Assembly: GCF_023546765.1 (NCBI RefSeq)
Contig: NZ_CP097484.1
Span: 809,501-873,500 of the forward strand
Length of the DNA: 64,000 nt
Direction of reading: 5' to 3'
From: Methylobacterium tardum
Lineage (GTDB): Bacteria; Pseudomonadota; Alphaproteobacteria; Rhizobiales; Beijerinckiaceae
Under the pieces are notes generated by a model. It worked only from the letters and a program-made list of their open reading frames with translations, did no database searches and was not told the DNA's origin. Both the position numbers and the translations under genes were made by a program. Positions 30,702 through 40,494 of this stretch are shown in pieces. Within the stretch, counting starts at the first letter, position 1. Every line of letters begins with the position of its first letter.

Positions 30702-33274
30702 TGCACGGCACGATCACCCGCCCCGACCCCGCGCCCCACCGGATCCCGCTCACCCTGCGCCTCGCGCTGCGTGAATTGCGGGCCGGGCTCAACGGCTTCG
30801 CGGTGTTCCTCGCCTGCATCGCGCTGGGCGTCATGGCCATCGCGGGCGTGGCGTCGATCTCGCGCTCGCTCTCGGACGGGCTCGGCCGCGAGGGCCGGCG
30901 CATCCTCGGCGGCGACCTCGCCTACAATCTCATCAACCGCGAGGCGACCGACGCGGAGAAGCAGGCCCTCGCACGCGAAGGCCGCCTCGACATCGTCGCC
31001 TCCCTGCGGGCCATGGCGGTGGCGGGCAGCGGCGACGCGGCCCTGGTCGAGCTGAAGGCCGTCGATCCCGCCACCTACCCGGCCGCGGGCGATCTCGCCA
31101 CCGACCCGCCAGCCGCCTCGCCGACCTGCTGGCGGAGCGCGACGGGGTGCCGGGGGCGCTCGCCGACCCGGCCCTGCTCACCCGCCTCGACGTCAAGGTC
31201 GGCGACCGGATCGCGCTCGCCGGGCACGATGTGGCGATCCGCGGCACCATCGTGTCCGAGCCCGACAAGATCGCCGGCGGCATCGGCTTCGGGCCGCGGC
31301 TGATGATCGCCGAGCCGACTTTGCGCGCCACCGGGCTCGTCCAGCCCGGCAGCCTCAACCGCTGGAGCTACCGCCTCCTCCTGCCGCCCGGCGCGCCGGA
31401 TGCCGACCTCGACGCCGCGCAGGCCCGGATCCGCGCCGCGACCCCCGAGGCCGGCTGGGAGATCCGCTCGCGGACCAACGCGGACCCGCGCTTCGCCAAG
31501 AGCATCGAGCGCTTCACGCAGTTCCTGACCCTGGTCGGGCTCACCGCGCTGATCGTCGGCGGCGTCGGCGTCGGCAACGCGGTCCACGCCTTCGTGGAGC
31601 GCAAGCGCCCGTCGATCGCGACCCTCAAGAGCGTCGGCGCGCCGGGCTCGCAGGTGGTCGCCCTGTATCTGACGCAGGTGATGCTCATCGCCGGCCTCGG
31701 CACCCTGATCGGCCTCGTGATCGGCGCGAGCCTGCCCTTCCTGTTGGACGCGCTGTTCTCCGCCGACCTGCCGCTGCCGCTGAACCCGACGCTTGCCCCG
31801 GGAGAGCTGGCGCTCGCCGCCGCCTACGGGCTGATCACCGCCTTCGCCTTCGCGATCACGCCGCTCGGCCGCGCCCACGACGTCCCGGTCTCCGGGCTGT
31901 TTCGCGACACGGTCGACCCGGCGCGCGTCAGCCCGCGCTGGTGCTACCGGATCTGGCTCGCCGTCAGCCTCGCGGCCCTGGTCGGCCTGTCGGTGGCGAC
32001 CGCCTTCGACCGGCGCGTGGCGCTGATCTTCATCGCGGCCGCCGCCATCGCGTTCGGCCTGCTGCATGGCGTGGCGCTCGGCCTGATGGCACTCGCCCGC
32101 CGGCTGCCGCACCCGCGCTGGCCGGCGCCCCGGATGGCGCTCGCCAACCTGCACCGGCCCGGCGCCCTGACGCCCGCCATCGTCCTGTCGCTCGGCCTCG
32201 GCGTGACGCTCCTCGTGACGCTCAGCCTGATCGACGCCAATGTCCGCCGCACCATCAGCGCGACCCTGCCGGCCCGGGCGCCGAATCTCTTCTTCCTGGA
32301 CATTCCCTCGCGGGACGCCGCCCAGTTCCGCGAGTTCCTGGCGCGCTCGGCGCCCAACGGCAAGGTCGAGGACGTGCCGATGATGCGCGGCCGGATCGTC
32401 GCCCTGAACGGCGTGCCGGCGAGCAAGATCCGGCCGCCGGAAGACGCGGCCTGGGTGCTCGACGGCGACCGGGGCATCACCTACGCCGACACGGTGCCGG
32501 ACGGCTCCAGCCTCACCGAGGGCGCGTGGTGGAGCTCCGAGCAGGGGGCGAGGCCCTGGTCTCCTTCGAGGCCGACCTCGCCCGCCAGCTCGGCCTCAAG
32601 CTCGGCGACACCGTGACGGTGAACGTGCTCGGCCGCGACCTCACCGCGACAATCTTCAACCTGCGCCGGGTGGAGTGGCGCAACCTCGGCATCAACTTCG
32701 TGATGGTGTTCTCGCCGGGCACCTTCCGGGGCGCGCCGCATTCCGACCTCGCCACGCTGACCCTGCCCGGCGGCACCGATGCGGCCACCGAGAACCACAT
32801 TCTGCGCGACGTCGCCAAGACCTTCCCGTCGGTGAGCGCCGTCCGGGTCAAGGATGCCCTCGACGCCATCGGCGACCTCGTCGGCCGGCTGGTTCTGGCG
32901 ATCCGCGGGGCGAGTGCGGTCGCCGTCCTGGCGAGCCTGTTCGTGCTGGCGGGCGCCATCGCGGCCGGGCACCGGGCGCGGCTCTACGACGCCGTCGTGC
33001 TCAAGGTGCTGGGGGCGAGCGCGCGCGGCTGCTCACCGCCTACGGTATCGAGTACGCCGCCCTGGGCCTCGCCACGGCCCTGTTCGGCCTCCTGGCCGGG
33101 ACGCTCGCCGGTTGGGTGATCGTCGCCAAGGTCATGCACCTCGACTTCCGCCTCGACCTGTCGGGCGCGCTGGTCGCGGCCGTGGCCGCGGTGGCGCTGG
33201 CGATCCTCCTCGGACTCGCTGGCACGTGGCGGATCCTGGGGCAGAAGCCCGCGCCGTATCTGCGGCAGATCTGA
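30701..33274 (+). pseudogene. ABC transporter permease, YbbP/FtsX-like, three frameshifts
   Basis: The full product would be about 857 residues with two FtsX-type permease units. Coding passes from frame to frame: ATG 30701 to about 31110 (LRLALRELRAGLNGFAVFLAC..), then to about 32545 (ALADPALLTRLDVKVGD..), then to about 33020 (GEALVSFEADLARQ..KVLGAS), then to 33274 (RARLLTAYGIEYAALGLA..PYLRQI). Each switch equals one missing base: near 31106-31116, in the G5 run at 32544-32548, and in agcgcgcgcgg near 33015-33027. It is listed as a broken gene, though three losses in GC-rich runs may be consensus errors. Confidence 0.88.
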
Positions 33275-33330
33275 GGATGGCGGGCGATCCGGTCCGCCGA
33301 TCCCTGTTCGGGAGATCGCTGCCGCCTCAC

Positions 33331-33423
33331 CGTCTTTGCGAGCGGAGCGAAGCAATCCAGGCGGCGCCACCGTCTCCGAGGTCGCGCTGCCCTGGGTCAC
33401 TTCGCTCCGCTCGTGATGACGGA
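33331..33423. repeat. Family-B palindromic repeat
   Basis: Left arm gtctttgcgagcggagcgaa and right arm cttcgctccgctcgtgatgac are inverted relatives around about 45 variable bases. It lies in the 304-base gap between the ABC permease and the dehydratase gene, which holds nothing else recognisable. Confidence 0.8.
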
Positions 33424-33578
33424 GAGGGCTCGTCATCCGAGGACCTCAACCCGGGACCATATCCGCCGATCGATGCGCGTCCTGCATCGACCCATTCAGC
33501 CTTAGGCTTGGACAGGATCGGTCTGCCCGATCATGGAGAAGCGTCGGCCCGAGGCCGCCGTCGTTCGCGAGGCAGACT

Positions 33579-34706
33579 ATGGATGAGACCGTCACCGGGA
33601 TCCGGCTCCGCTCGGTCTACCTGCCGCTGAAGACCCCGATCAGCGACGCCAAGGTCCTCACCGGCCGCCAGAAGCCGATGACCGAGATCGCGATCCTGTT
33701 CTGCGAGGTCGAGAGCAGCGCCGGCCATCGCGGCCTCGGGATCAGCTACGCGAAGCGGGCCGGCGGGCCGGGCCAGTTCGCCCACGCGCGCGAGCTCGCC
33801 CCCGCGCTTCTCGGGGAGGATCCGAGCGACATCGCCAAGGCCTGGGACAAGCTCGCCTGGGCGGGCGCCTCGGTCGGCCGCAGCGGCCTCGCGGTCCAGG
33901 CGATCGGCGCCTTCGACGTCGCCCTGTGGGATCTCAAGGCGAGGCGGGCCGGCCTGTCGCTCGCCAAGCTCCTCGGGGCGCAGCGCGACACGGTGCGCTG
34001 CTACAACACCTCCGGCGGCTTCCTGCACACCCCGCTGGAGGAGCTGCTGGTCAACACGGATCGTTCCCGGGCGAGGGGTATCGGCGGCATCAAGCTGAAG
34101 GTCGGGCAGCCCGACGGGGCCGAGGACATCCGGCGGGTGACCCGCGTGCGCGAGCATCTGGGCGACGCCTTCCCGCTCATGGTCGACGCCAACCAGCAAT
34201 GGGACCGGCCGACCGCCCTGCGGATGGGCCGGACCTTCGAGCGCTTCAACCTGATCTGGATCGAGGAGCCCCTCGATTGCATGGACGCCGCGGGCCACGC
34301 GGCGCTCGCCGCCGCCCTCGATACGCCGATCGCCACCGGCGAGATGCTGACGAGCGTCGGCGAGCACTGGGACTTCATCCGCCAGAACGGCGCCGATTAC
34401 CTGATGCCCGACGCGCCGCGCGTGGGCGGCATCACGCCCTTCCTCAAGGTGGCGGCGCTCGCCGAATTCGCCGGGCTGACCATCGCGCCGCACTTCTCGA
34501 TGGAGCTGCACATCCATCTCGCCGCCGCGATGCAGCGGGAGCCCTGGGTCGAGCATTTCGAGTGGCTCGAGCCGCTGTTCAACGAGCGCCTGGAGCTCAA
34601 GGACGGGCGCATGGTTGTGCCGACGCGGCCCGGCCTCGGGATCTCCTTGAGCGAGCAGGCCCTCGCGTGGACGCGCGAGAGCGCCGGATTCGGCAGCCTG
34701 GCGTGA
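33579..34706 (+). CDS. L-talarate/galactarate dehydratase-type enolase superfamily enzyme
   Basis: A 375-residue member of the mandelate racemase subgroup. Catalytic residues are visible: Lys172 and Lys174 in IKLKVG, metal ligands Asp203, Glu229 (WIEEPLD) and Glu255 (ATGEM), and His305 in APHFSMELH. Segments such as YAKRAGGPGQFAHA and CYNTSGGFLHTPLEE resemble the characterised Salmonella L-talarate/galactarate dehydratase as I recall it. It should dehydrate an acid sugar to a 2-keto-3-deoxy product. The DapA-like protein at 35878 could act downstream, but that is only an inference. Confidence 0.85.
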   Translation: MDETVTGIRLRSVYLPLKTPISDAKVLTGRQKPMTEIAILFCEVESSAGHRGLGISYAKRAGGPGQFAHARELAPALLGEDPSDIAKAWDKLAWAGASVGRSGLAVQAIGAFDVALWDLKARRAGLSLAKLLGAQRDTVRCYNTSGGFLHTPLEELLVNTDRSRARGIGGIKLKVGQPDGAEDIRRVTRVREHLGDAFPLMVDANQQWDRPTALRMGRTFERFNLIWIEEPLDCMDAAGHAALAAALDTPIATGEMLTSVGEHWDFIRQNGADYLMPDAPRVGGITPFLKVAALAEFAGLTIAPHFSMELHIHLAAAMQREPWVEHFEWLEPLFNERLELKDGRMVVPTRPGLGISLSEQALAWTRESAGFGSLA

Positions 34707-35014
34707 CGCGGCCGTCCGACGCCGCGGCATTCGGAAGCTGTTAAGACTCTCCGCGAAGCCTTCGAACTGCCCCGGACCGGCAACCGGAAGTCGAAATACC
34801 GGCCGCAATGTCGGAGATGCATTTTAATCCCCGGCTCGATGGACAAAATTACATCGTCCGGACACGGAAAACACGAACCGCAACCGTGGCCGGGGACTTG
34901 TGTCGAGGACGCGGGCGCAACATATTCCCGATCGAGGCGCCAGCCCGGCGCCAGAGGTCCTGCGTGGGCCTCGCCCGAACACCACGCTGAGAGAGCCTCC
35001 GCAAGGAAACTCCC

Positions 35015-35785
35015 ATGGCATTCGAAAACAGCCCCTTCCGGTACGGCGCCCAGCAGCCGACCGGCTACGCCGGCACCCAGGTCGAAGTCGACCAGGGCCT
35101 GCGCACGTTCATGCTCGGCGTCTACAACAACATGGTCGTCGGGCTCGGCATCTCCGGTCTGGTCGCGCTCGGCCTGAATATGGCGTCGGTCGCGGCCTAC
35201 CAGGGCACGCGCCCGATCCTGACCCCGTTCGGTCAGACCCTCTATCTCAGCCCGCTGAAGTGGGTCCTGATGCTCGCCCCGCTGGCGTTCATCTTCGTCT
35301 TCTCGATGCGGATGGACCGCATGTCGGCCTCGTCGGCGCGGACGATGTTCTGGGCCTTCGCGGCGGTGATGGGCGCCTCGATGTCCTCGCTCCTGCTGGT
35401 CTTCACCGGCGGCAGCGTGGTGCAGGTGTTCTTCATCACGGCGGCGGCCTTCGGCTCGCTCAGCCTCTGGGGCTACACCACCCGGCGTAGCCTCTCAGGC
35501 ATGGGCTCGTTCCTGATGATGGGCCTGATCGGCATCATCCTCGCGTCGCTGGTGAACATCTTCTTCGCCTCGTCGGCCCTCCAGTTCGCCATCTCGGTGC
35601 TGGGCGTGCTGATCTTCGCGGGGCTGACCGCCTACGACACGCAGAAGCTCAAGGAGATGTATCTCTACGGCGGCTTCGACGGCGAGATGGCGGCCAAGAT
35701 GTCGGTGAACGGCGCCCTGACGCTCTATCTCGACTTCATCAACATGTTCCAGTTCCTGCTCAGCCTGATCGGCGATCGCCGCTAG
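35015..35785 (+). CDS. Bax inhibitor-1/YccA family inner membrane protein
   Basis: A 256-residue protein with seven predicted membrane helices (for example MVVGLGISGLVALGLNMASV and FLMMGLIGIILASLVNIFFA). The conserved ends are FMLGVYNNM near the first helix and LTAYDTQKLKEMY before the last, plus NGALTLYLDFINMFQFLL. BI-1 proteins act as pH-sensitive cation leak channels or protease modulators; the bacterial role is unclear. AAGGAA precedes the ATG. The 308 bases upstream contain no gene. A good intrinsic terminator follows. Confidence 0.93.
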   Translation: MAFENSPFRYGAQQPTGYAGTQVEVDQGLRTFMLGVYNNMVVGLGISGLVALGLNMASVAAYQGTRPILTPFGQTLYLSPLKWVLMLAPLAFIFVFSMRMDRMSASSARTMFWAFAAVMGASMSSLLLVFTGGSVVQVFFITAAAFGSLSLWGYTTRRSLSGMGSFLMMGLIGIILASLVNIFFASSALQFAISVLGVLIFAGLTAYDTQKLKEMYLYGGFDGEMAAKMSVNGALTLYLDFINMFQFLLSLIGDRR

Positions 35786-35812
35786 GCTCCAGAGACTGAG
35801 CGTTGAGAGGAG

Positions 35813-35843
35813 CCCCGGCGGGAAACCGCCGGGGTTTCTTTTT
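35813..35843 (+). terminator. Rho-independent terminator after the BI-1 gene
   Basis: A perfect 9-bp GC stem (ccccggcgg / ccgccgggg) with a GAAA tetraloop is followed by TTTCTTTTTG. It begins 27 bases after the stop codon. Confidence 0.9.
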
Positions 35844-35877
35844 GTCTGGCCGCCCTCGGATGCGCTAGGCTCGGGCG

Positions 35878-36771
35878 ATGCGCGCGATCTCCGGCCTCTC
35901 CGCCTTCCCGATCACCCCGAGCGACGCCGACGGCCGGGTCGACGCCGACGCCCTGCGCCGGCTGCTGGAGCCGCTGGCGGCAGCCGGCGTCGATTCGATC
36001 GGCCTGCTCGGCAGCACCGGCACCTACGCCTACCTGTCCCGGGACGAGCGGCGCCGGGCCGTCGCGATCGCCGCCGAGGCGATCGGCGGGCGGGTGCCGC
36101 TCCTGGTCGGCATCGGTGCCCTGCGAACCGACGAGGCCATCCGCCTGGCGCAGGACGCGCGGGCGGCCGGCGCGGATGCGGGGCTCCTCGCCCCCGTCTC
36201 GTACACGCCGCTCACCGAGGTCGAGGTCGAAGCACATTTCAGCGCGGTGGCGGAGGCGGGCAGGCTGCCGCTCGTCCTCTACGACAATCCGGCGACCACG
36301 CATTTCCGCTTCTCGCCGGACCTGATCGGCCGGATCGCGCGTCAGCCCGGGATCGTGGCGGCCAAATGCGCCGCACCCGACCCGGCCCATGCGGCGGCTG
36401 GCGTCGCAGCCCTGCAGGCGGCCGTCCCGGCAGGCTTCCCGATCGGCTTCAGCGGCGACTGGAACGTGACCGAAGCCCTGATCGCCGGCGGCGCGGCGTG
36501 GTTCAGCGTGGCGGGCGGGCTATTCCCGCAGACCTGCCTGGCGATCGTCCGGGCCGTCGCGGCGGGCGAGACGGAGCGGGCCCGCATGCTCAATGCCGAG
36601 CTGGAACCGCTCTGGACGCTGTTCCGGACGCATTCCAGCCTGCGGGTGGTCTACGCCATGGCCGACCTCATGGGCCTGTGCCGCGCCGAGCCGCCGCGGC
36701 CGATCCAGCCGCTGCCGCCGGAGGTGGTGGCCGAGATCGCTCGGACCGTCCGGCACCTGTCCCTGTCCTGA
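35878..36771 (+). CDS. DapA/NanA-family class I aldolase or lyase
   Basis: A 297-residue TIM-barrel protein of the dihydrodipicolinate synthase superfamily. The Schiff-base lysine is Lys163 (GIVAAKCAAPD) and the catalytic Tyr is Tyr135 (LVLYDNP). GLLGSTGTYAYLSRDER replaces the usual GTTGE loop of DapA, and the C-terminal region is diverged, so it is more likely a keto-deoxy-sugar or other pyruvate aldolase than the lysine enzyme. The terminator upstream separates it from the BI-1 gene. Confidence 0.82.
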   Translation: MRAISGLSAFPITPSDADGRVDADALRRLLEPLAAAGVDSIGLLGSTGTYAYLSRDERRRAVAIAAEAIGGRVPLLVGIGALRTDEAIRLAQDARAAGADAGLLAPVSYTPLTEVEVEAHFSAVAEAGRLPLVLYDNPATTHFRFSPDLIGRIARQPGIVAAKCAAPDPAHAAAGVAALQAAVPAGFPIGFSGDWNVTEALIAGGAAWFSVAGGLFPQTCLAIVRAVAAGETERARMLNAELEPLWTLFRTHSSLRVVYAMADLMGLCRAEPPRPIQPLPPEVVAEIARTVRHLSLS

Positions 36772-36782
36772 GCGATCACCGC

Positions 36783-36898
36783 CGGTCATTCCGGGGCCGC
36801 TTCGCGGAGCCCGGAATCCAGACCCGCGCCCGGCACACAGCCTTGCTCCGCCGGTGCGTCTGGATTCCGGGCTCGCCTGCGGCGCCCCGGAATGACGG
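36783..36898. repeat. Family-A double-hairpin repeat, well preserved
   Basis: Left half cggtcattccggggccgc..gagcccggaatccaga and right half tctggattccgggctcgcctgcggcgccccggaatgac are clear inverted copies around a spacer of about 35 bases. It is the best-preserved copy in the window. It lies between convergent genes. Confidence 0.88.
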
Positions 36899-36935
36899 CA
36901 TGGAGCGTTGCCCCTGAGCCGCGTGTCCGGGGCGG

Positions 36936-37310
36936 TCAGACCGCCCGGGGCGCCGGTTCCAGCACGGCGATCACGCGGGCGAGGTCGGTCCCGCGCTTGA
37001 GGACGTGGCCGCTGGCGGCGATGACCGCGAAGGCACCCTGGCGGCGGGCGAGCTTCGGGTCCTTCTCGATCCGGTAGAGCGGCATCTCCGAGGTGCGGCG
37101 GTAGATCGAGAACACCGCCTTGTCGCGGCGGAAATCGAGGGCGTAGTCGCGCCACTCGCCTGCGGCGACCTGCCGTCCGTAGATGTTGAAGATCGTGCGC
37201 AGCTCGTCCCGGTTGAAGGCGACCTGCGGAGGAGCCGCGCGGGCAGGGAAGGGAATGACATGGCCCGCCGCTTCGTCGGGCCTCGGCCCGGCGCTCGTCC
37301 GTTCGGTCAT
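36936..37310 (-). CDS. DUF2794 family protein
   Basis: A 124-residue cytosolic protein. The block FNRDELRTIFNIYGRQVAAGEWRDYALDF followed by FSIYRRTSEMPLYRIEKDPKLARRQGAFAVI is the DUF2794 signature, restricted to alphaproteobacteria. Function is unknown. ATG 37310 begins a short disordered lead (MTERTSAGPRPDEAAGH); the frame open to 37589 is not conserved-looking. It is divergent from bluB. Confidence 0.88.
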   Translation of the reverse strand: MTERTSAGPRPDEAAGHVIPFPARAAPPQVAFNRDELRTIFNIYGRQVAAGEWRDYALDFRRDKAVFSIYRRTSEMPLYRIEKDPKLARRQGAFAVIAASGHVLKRGTDLARVIAVLEPAPRAV

Positions 37311-37464
37311 CTTGGCTCCCGCGCATCCATCCTTTGCCGGATGATGGGCCTCGGCGCAGCGGCCTGCAAGGGCGGACGCGGCCGCAATGTCCGTGTCACA
37401 CAAGACACGCCCAAGCGACAAAAAACACGGTTCTGCCCGATTCACGCCTTTTGCGGGCCGCGTT

Positions 37465-37623
37465 GCACCGACACAACAGCCCGTGAACCTCGCCGGGTTT
37501 TGCCCGGCCGGCGCCCGAGACCCAGCTCCCCAGCCCTCGGTCGCCGTTCGGGATCCCAGGATCCGGCACTCCGAGGTTTCGAGACCCAAGACTTCAGGCC
37601 GCTCCGAAGGGGCGGCCTTTTTT
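37465..37623 (+). ncRNA. Candidate structured RNA or leader ahead of bluB
   Basis: This part of the 356-base gap between DUF2794 and bluB carries several stems: gccggg/cccggc around ttttg (about 37490-37507); a branched stem cctcgg..ccgagg (about 37535-37579) enclosing ggatc-ccag-gatcc; and a terminator at the 3' end. No open frame explains it. It does not contain a convincing cobalamin riboswitch. It may be a small RNA or a transcription attenuator for bluB. The 5' end is not defined. Confidence 0.35.
37597..37623 (+). terminator. Intrinsic terminator upstream of bluB
   Basis: The stem ggccgctcc/ggggcggcc (9 bp with one G-U pair, 3-base loop) is followed by six T residues. It lies 43 bases before the bluB start with no upstream gene on this strand within 800 bases, so it would end a short non-coding or leader transcript. 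Confidence 0.85.
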
Positions 37624-37666
37624 ATGGTTCCGGTCCGCCCGGCGTTGCGGGTATGCCAAGCGGATC

Positions 37667-38305
37667 ATGGGCCCGCCCGTCTTCGACGACGCCTTCCTGC
37701 ACGATCTCGACGCGCTGTTCGCGTGGCGCCGCGACGTGCGCCGCTTCCGGGCAGACCCGGTCGATGAGGCGCATCTACACGCCTGCCTGGCGGCGGCGCA
37801 CCGGGCGCCGTCGGTCGGCAACAGCCGCCCGTGGCGCTTCGTGCGCGTCTCGGATCCCGGCCGGCGCGCCGGCGTGGCCGAGAGCTTCGCCCGTTGCAAT
37901 GCCGCCGCGGCGGAGGGCTACGATCCGGAGCGTGCCGCGCAGTACCGGGCCCTCAAGCTCGCCGGCCTCAAGGAGGCGCCGGTGCATCTCGCGGCGTTCT
38001 GCGACGCCGCCACCGGGACCGGCCTCGGCCTCGGGCGCGCGAGCATGCCGGAAACGCTGGCCTACTCGGTGGTGGGGGCGGTGCAGTGCTTCTGGCTCGC
38101 GGCCCGCGCGCGCGGGCTCGGCGTCGGCTGGGTCTCGATCCTGGAGCCGGCGGCGGTCACGGCGATCCTGGCGGTACCGGAGACGTGGCGGCTCGTGGCC
38201 TATCTCTGCGTCGGATACCCCGTGGAGGAGCATCTCGACCCGGAGCTGGAGCGCCACGGCTGGCAGGCCGAGGACCGGCGGGGCTGCACCCTGGTGGAAC
38301 GCTGA
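37667..38305 (+). CDS. bluB: 5,6-dimethylbenzimidazole synthase
   Basis: A 212-residue flavin-destructase that converts FMNH2 into the lower ligand of vitamin B12. The nitroreductase-like fold begins with WRRDVRRFRADPVDEAHL. AAAHRAPSVGNSRPWRFVRV forms the FMN site, followed by the BluB-type GLGLGRASMPETLAYSVVGAVQC and GWVSILEP. No other cobalamin genes are in the window. A terminator hairpin stands directly upstream. Confidence 0.92.
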   Translation: MGPPVFDDAFLHDLDALFAWRRDVRRFRADPVDEAHLHACLAAAHRAPSVGNSRPWRFVRVSDPGRRAGVAESFARCNAAAAEGYDPERAAQYRALKLAGLKEAPVHLAAFCDAATGTGLGLGRASMPETLAYSVVGAVQCFWLAARARGLGVGWVSILEPAAVTAILAVPETWRLVAYLCVGYPVEEHLDPELERHGWQAEDRRGCTLVER

Positions 38306-38341
38306 GGGCGGACGCCTCGGCGCCCGCCCGCCGTGACGATC

Positions 38342-40443
38342 TCACCCCTCGATCTTCGCGAACTCCGCCACCTCCCGCGTCGCGGCGCGCAGCGCGTTGA
38401 GCAGCAGCAGGCGGTTCTCGCGGAGCTTCGGATCGGGCGCGTTGACGGTCACGTCCTGGAAGAACGCGTCCACCGGCGCGCGGAGCGTCGAGAGCGCCTG
38501 CATGGCGCCGGCGAAATCCTCGCGGGCCACGGCCGCCGAGGCGGTCTCCCGGGCCTTGGCAAGGGCCTCGGCCAGCGCCCGCTCGGCCGGCTCGCCCACG
38601 GCGGCCAGGGCGGCGTCCGGCGCGGCATCGTAGGCGCGGCCGTCCTTCTTCTCCTCGATCCGCAGGATGTTGGCCGCGCGCTTGTAGCCCGCGAGCAGGT
38701 TTTTTCCGTCCTCGGTCTCGAGGAATTGCCCAAGGGCTTCGACCCGGCGGACCACCATCAGCAGGTCGTCCTGGCCGGGGAGCGCGAAGACCGCGTCGAT
38801 CAGGTCGTGGCGGGCACCCTGGTCGCGGAGATAGACCTTCAGGCGATCGGCGAAGAAGGCGAGGAGATCCTTCGCATCCGCGCCGGCGCGGCCGGCGAGG
38901 CCGCGATCCGCCGCGCCGACCTGCTCCAAGAGGCGCAGGCGCAGGCCCCGGTCCAGGATCAGCCGGATCACACCCAGAGCCGCCCGGCGCAGGGCGAACG
39001 GGTCCTTGCTTCCCGTGGGCTTCTCGTCGATCGCCCAGAACCCCGCCAGCGTGTCGAGCTTGTCGGCCAGCGCAACCGCGATCGAGACCGGGTCGCTCGG
39101 CACCCGGTCAGAGGGGCCGAGCGGCTTGTAATGCTCCTCGATGGCCGCACAGACGCTGTCGTGCTCGCCCTGCAGCGCCGCATATTTGCGGCCCATCAGC
39201 CCCTGAAGTTCGGGAAACTCGCCGACCATCTCGGTGACGAGGTCGGCCTTGGCGAGGCGGGCGGCACGCTCGGCCAGCGCTGGGTCGGCGCCGACCAACG
39301 GCGCCAGCGCCTGCGCCAGGGCGGCGATGCGGGCGATCCGCTCGCCCTGCGTGCCGAGCTTCTCGTGGAAGACGATGCTGTCGAGCTTGGGCAGCCGATC
39401 GTCCAGGCGGATCGCCTTGTCGGTCTCCCAGAAGAACTTCGCGTCCGAGAGGCGCGCCCGGACCACCCGCTCGTTGCCGGCGGTGATCGCCTGACCGCCG
39501 TCGCTGGCGACGAGGTTCGAGACCAGGATGAAGGCCGGCGCCAGATCGTCCGAGCCGCTCTTGCGCAGGACGAAGCATTTCTGGTTCGCCCGGATCGTCG
39601 CCCGGATCGCCTCGGCGGGGATGTCGAGGAAGGCTTCGTCCGAACGAACCCATCAGCACGACCGGCCATTCCACGAGGCCTGACACCTCCTCCAGCAGAC
39701 CCTCGTCCTCGGCGAGGTCGAGGCCGCGGGCGAAGGCGAGGTCGCGGGCGTCGTGCAGGATCACGTCCTTGCGGCGCTCAGGGTCGAGGACGACCTTCGC
39801 CCGCTCCAGCGCCTGGATATAGTCGTCCGAACCGGCGCACCTCGATCGCCTCGGGGGCGAGGAAGCGGTGGCCGTGGGTCACGGTGCCGGCCGCGATGCC
39901 GCCGACCGAGAACGGCACGGTTTCCGGCGTCTCGGTCTCCGGCCCGAAGGTCGCGACGATTGATTGCAGCGGGCGCACCCAGCGCAAGGATCCCGGCTCG
40001 GCCGAGGCCGCGCCCCAGCGCATGGATTTCGGCCAGGGGAAGCTCTTGATGATCTCGGGCAGGAGTTCGGCGAGCACGTCCAGCGTCTCGCGGCCGGGCC
40101 GCTCGATCACCGCCAGGTAGAACTCGCCCTTCTTCGGGTCGGTGACGGTCGTGGCCTGATCCAGGCTCGTGAGCCCCGCGCCCTTCAGAAACCCCTGGAT
40201 TGCCGCCTCGGGTGCGCCGACCCGGGGCCCTCGGCGTTCTTCACGGACAGCCTCGCCCCGGGCGGGCAGGCCGGCGATGTGGAGCGCCAGCCGGCGCGGC
40301 GTCGAGAACGCCTTGGCGCCCTCGTACAGGAAGCCGCGCGCCACCAGGGCGTCGGTGACGAGCTTCTTGAGATCCTCCGCCGCGCGCCGCTGCATGCGGG
40401 CGGGGATCTCTTCCGAGCGGAGTTCGAGCAGGAGGTCGGGCAT
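38342..40443 (-). pseudogene. glyS: Glycyl-tRNA synthetase beta subunit, two frameshifts
   Basis: The complete GlyS sequence is present over about 700 codons but in three frames. Frame 1 runs from ATG 40443 ([18 protein letters not shown]) to EAIEVRRF. Frame 2 continues as [35 protein letters not shown] to VVLMGSF. Frame 3 continues as [23 protein letters not shown] to the stop at 38342. Each break is one extra G in the coding strand (plus-strand CC at 39827-39828 and 39640-39641), and both occur in the identical context TTCGGACGA where TTCGACGA is expected. GlyS with GlyQ is normally essential, so these are probably consensus errors. Confidence 0.93.
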
Positions 40444-40494
40444 GGCGCGGCCATATCGCCGCGCCGCACCCCTGTCGAGGGCCGGGGATCCGCC

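Noticed and set aside
34808..34990. 60-residue frame before the BI-1 gene
   Set aside because: The sequence is Arg-rich without a domain, has no ribosome site and lies in probable promoter DNA.
37380..37500. Cobalamin riboswitch ahead of bluB
   Set aside because: A short stretch (agcccgtgaacctcgcc) loosely resembles the B12 box, but the rest of the conserved core is absent.
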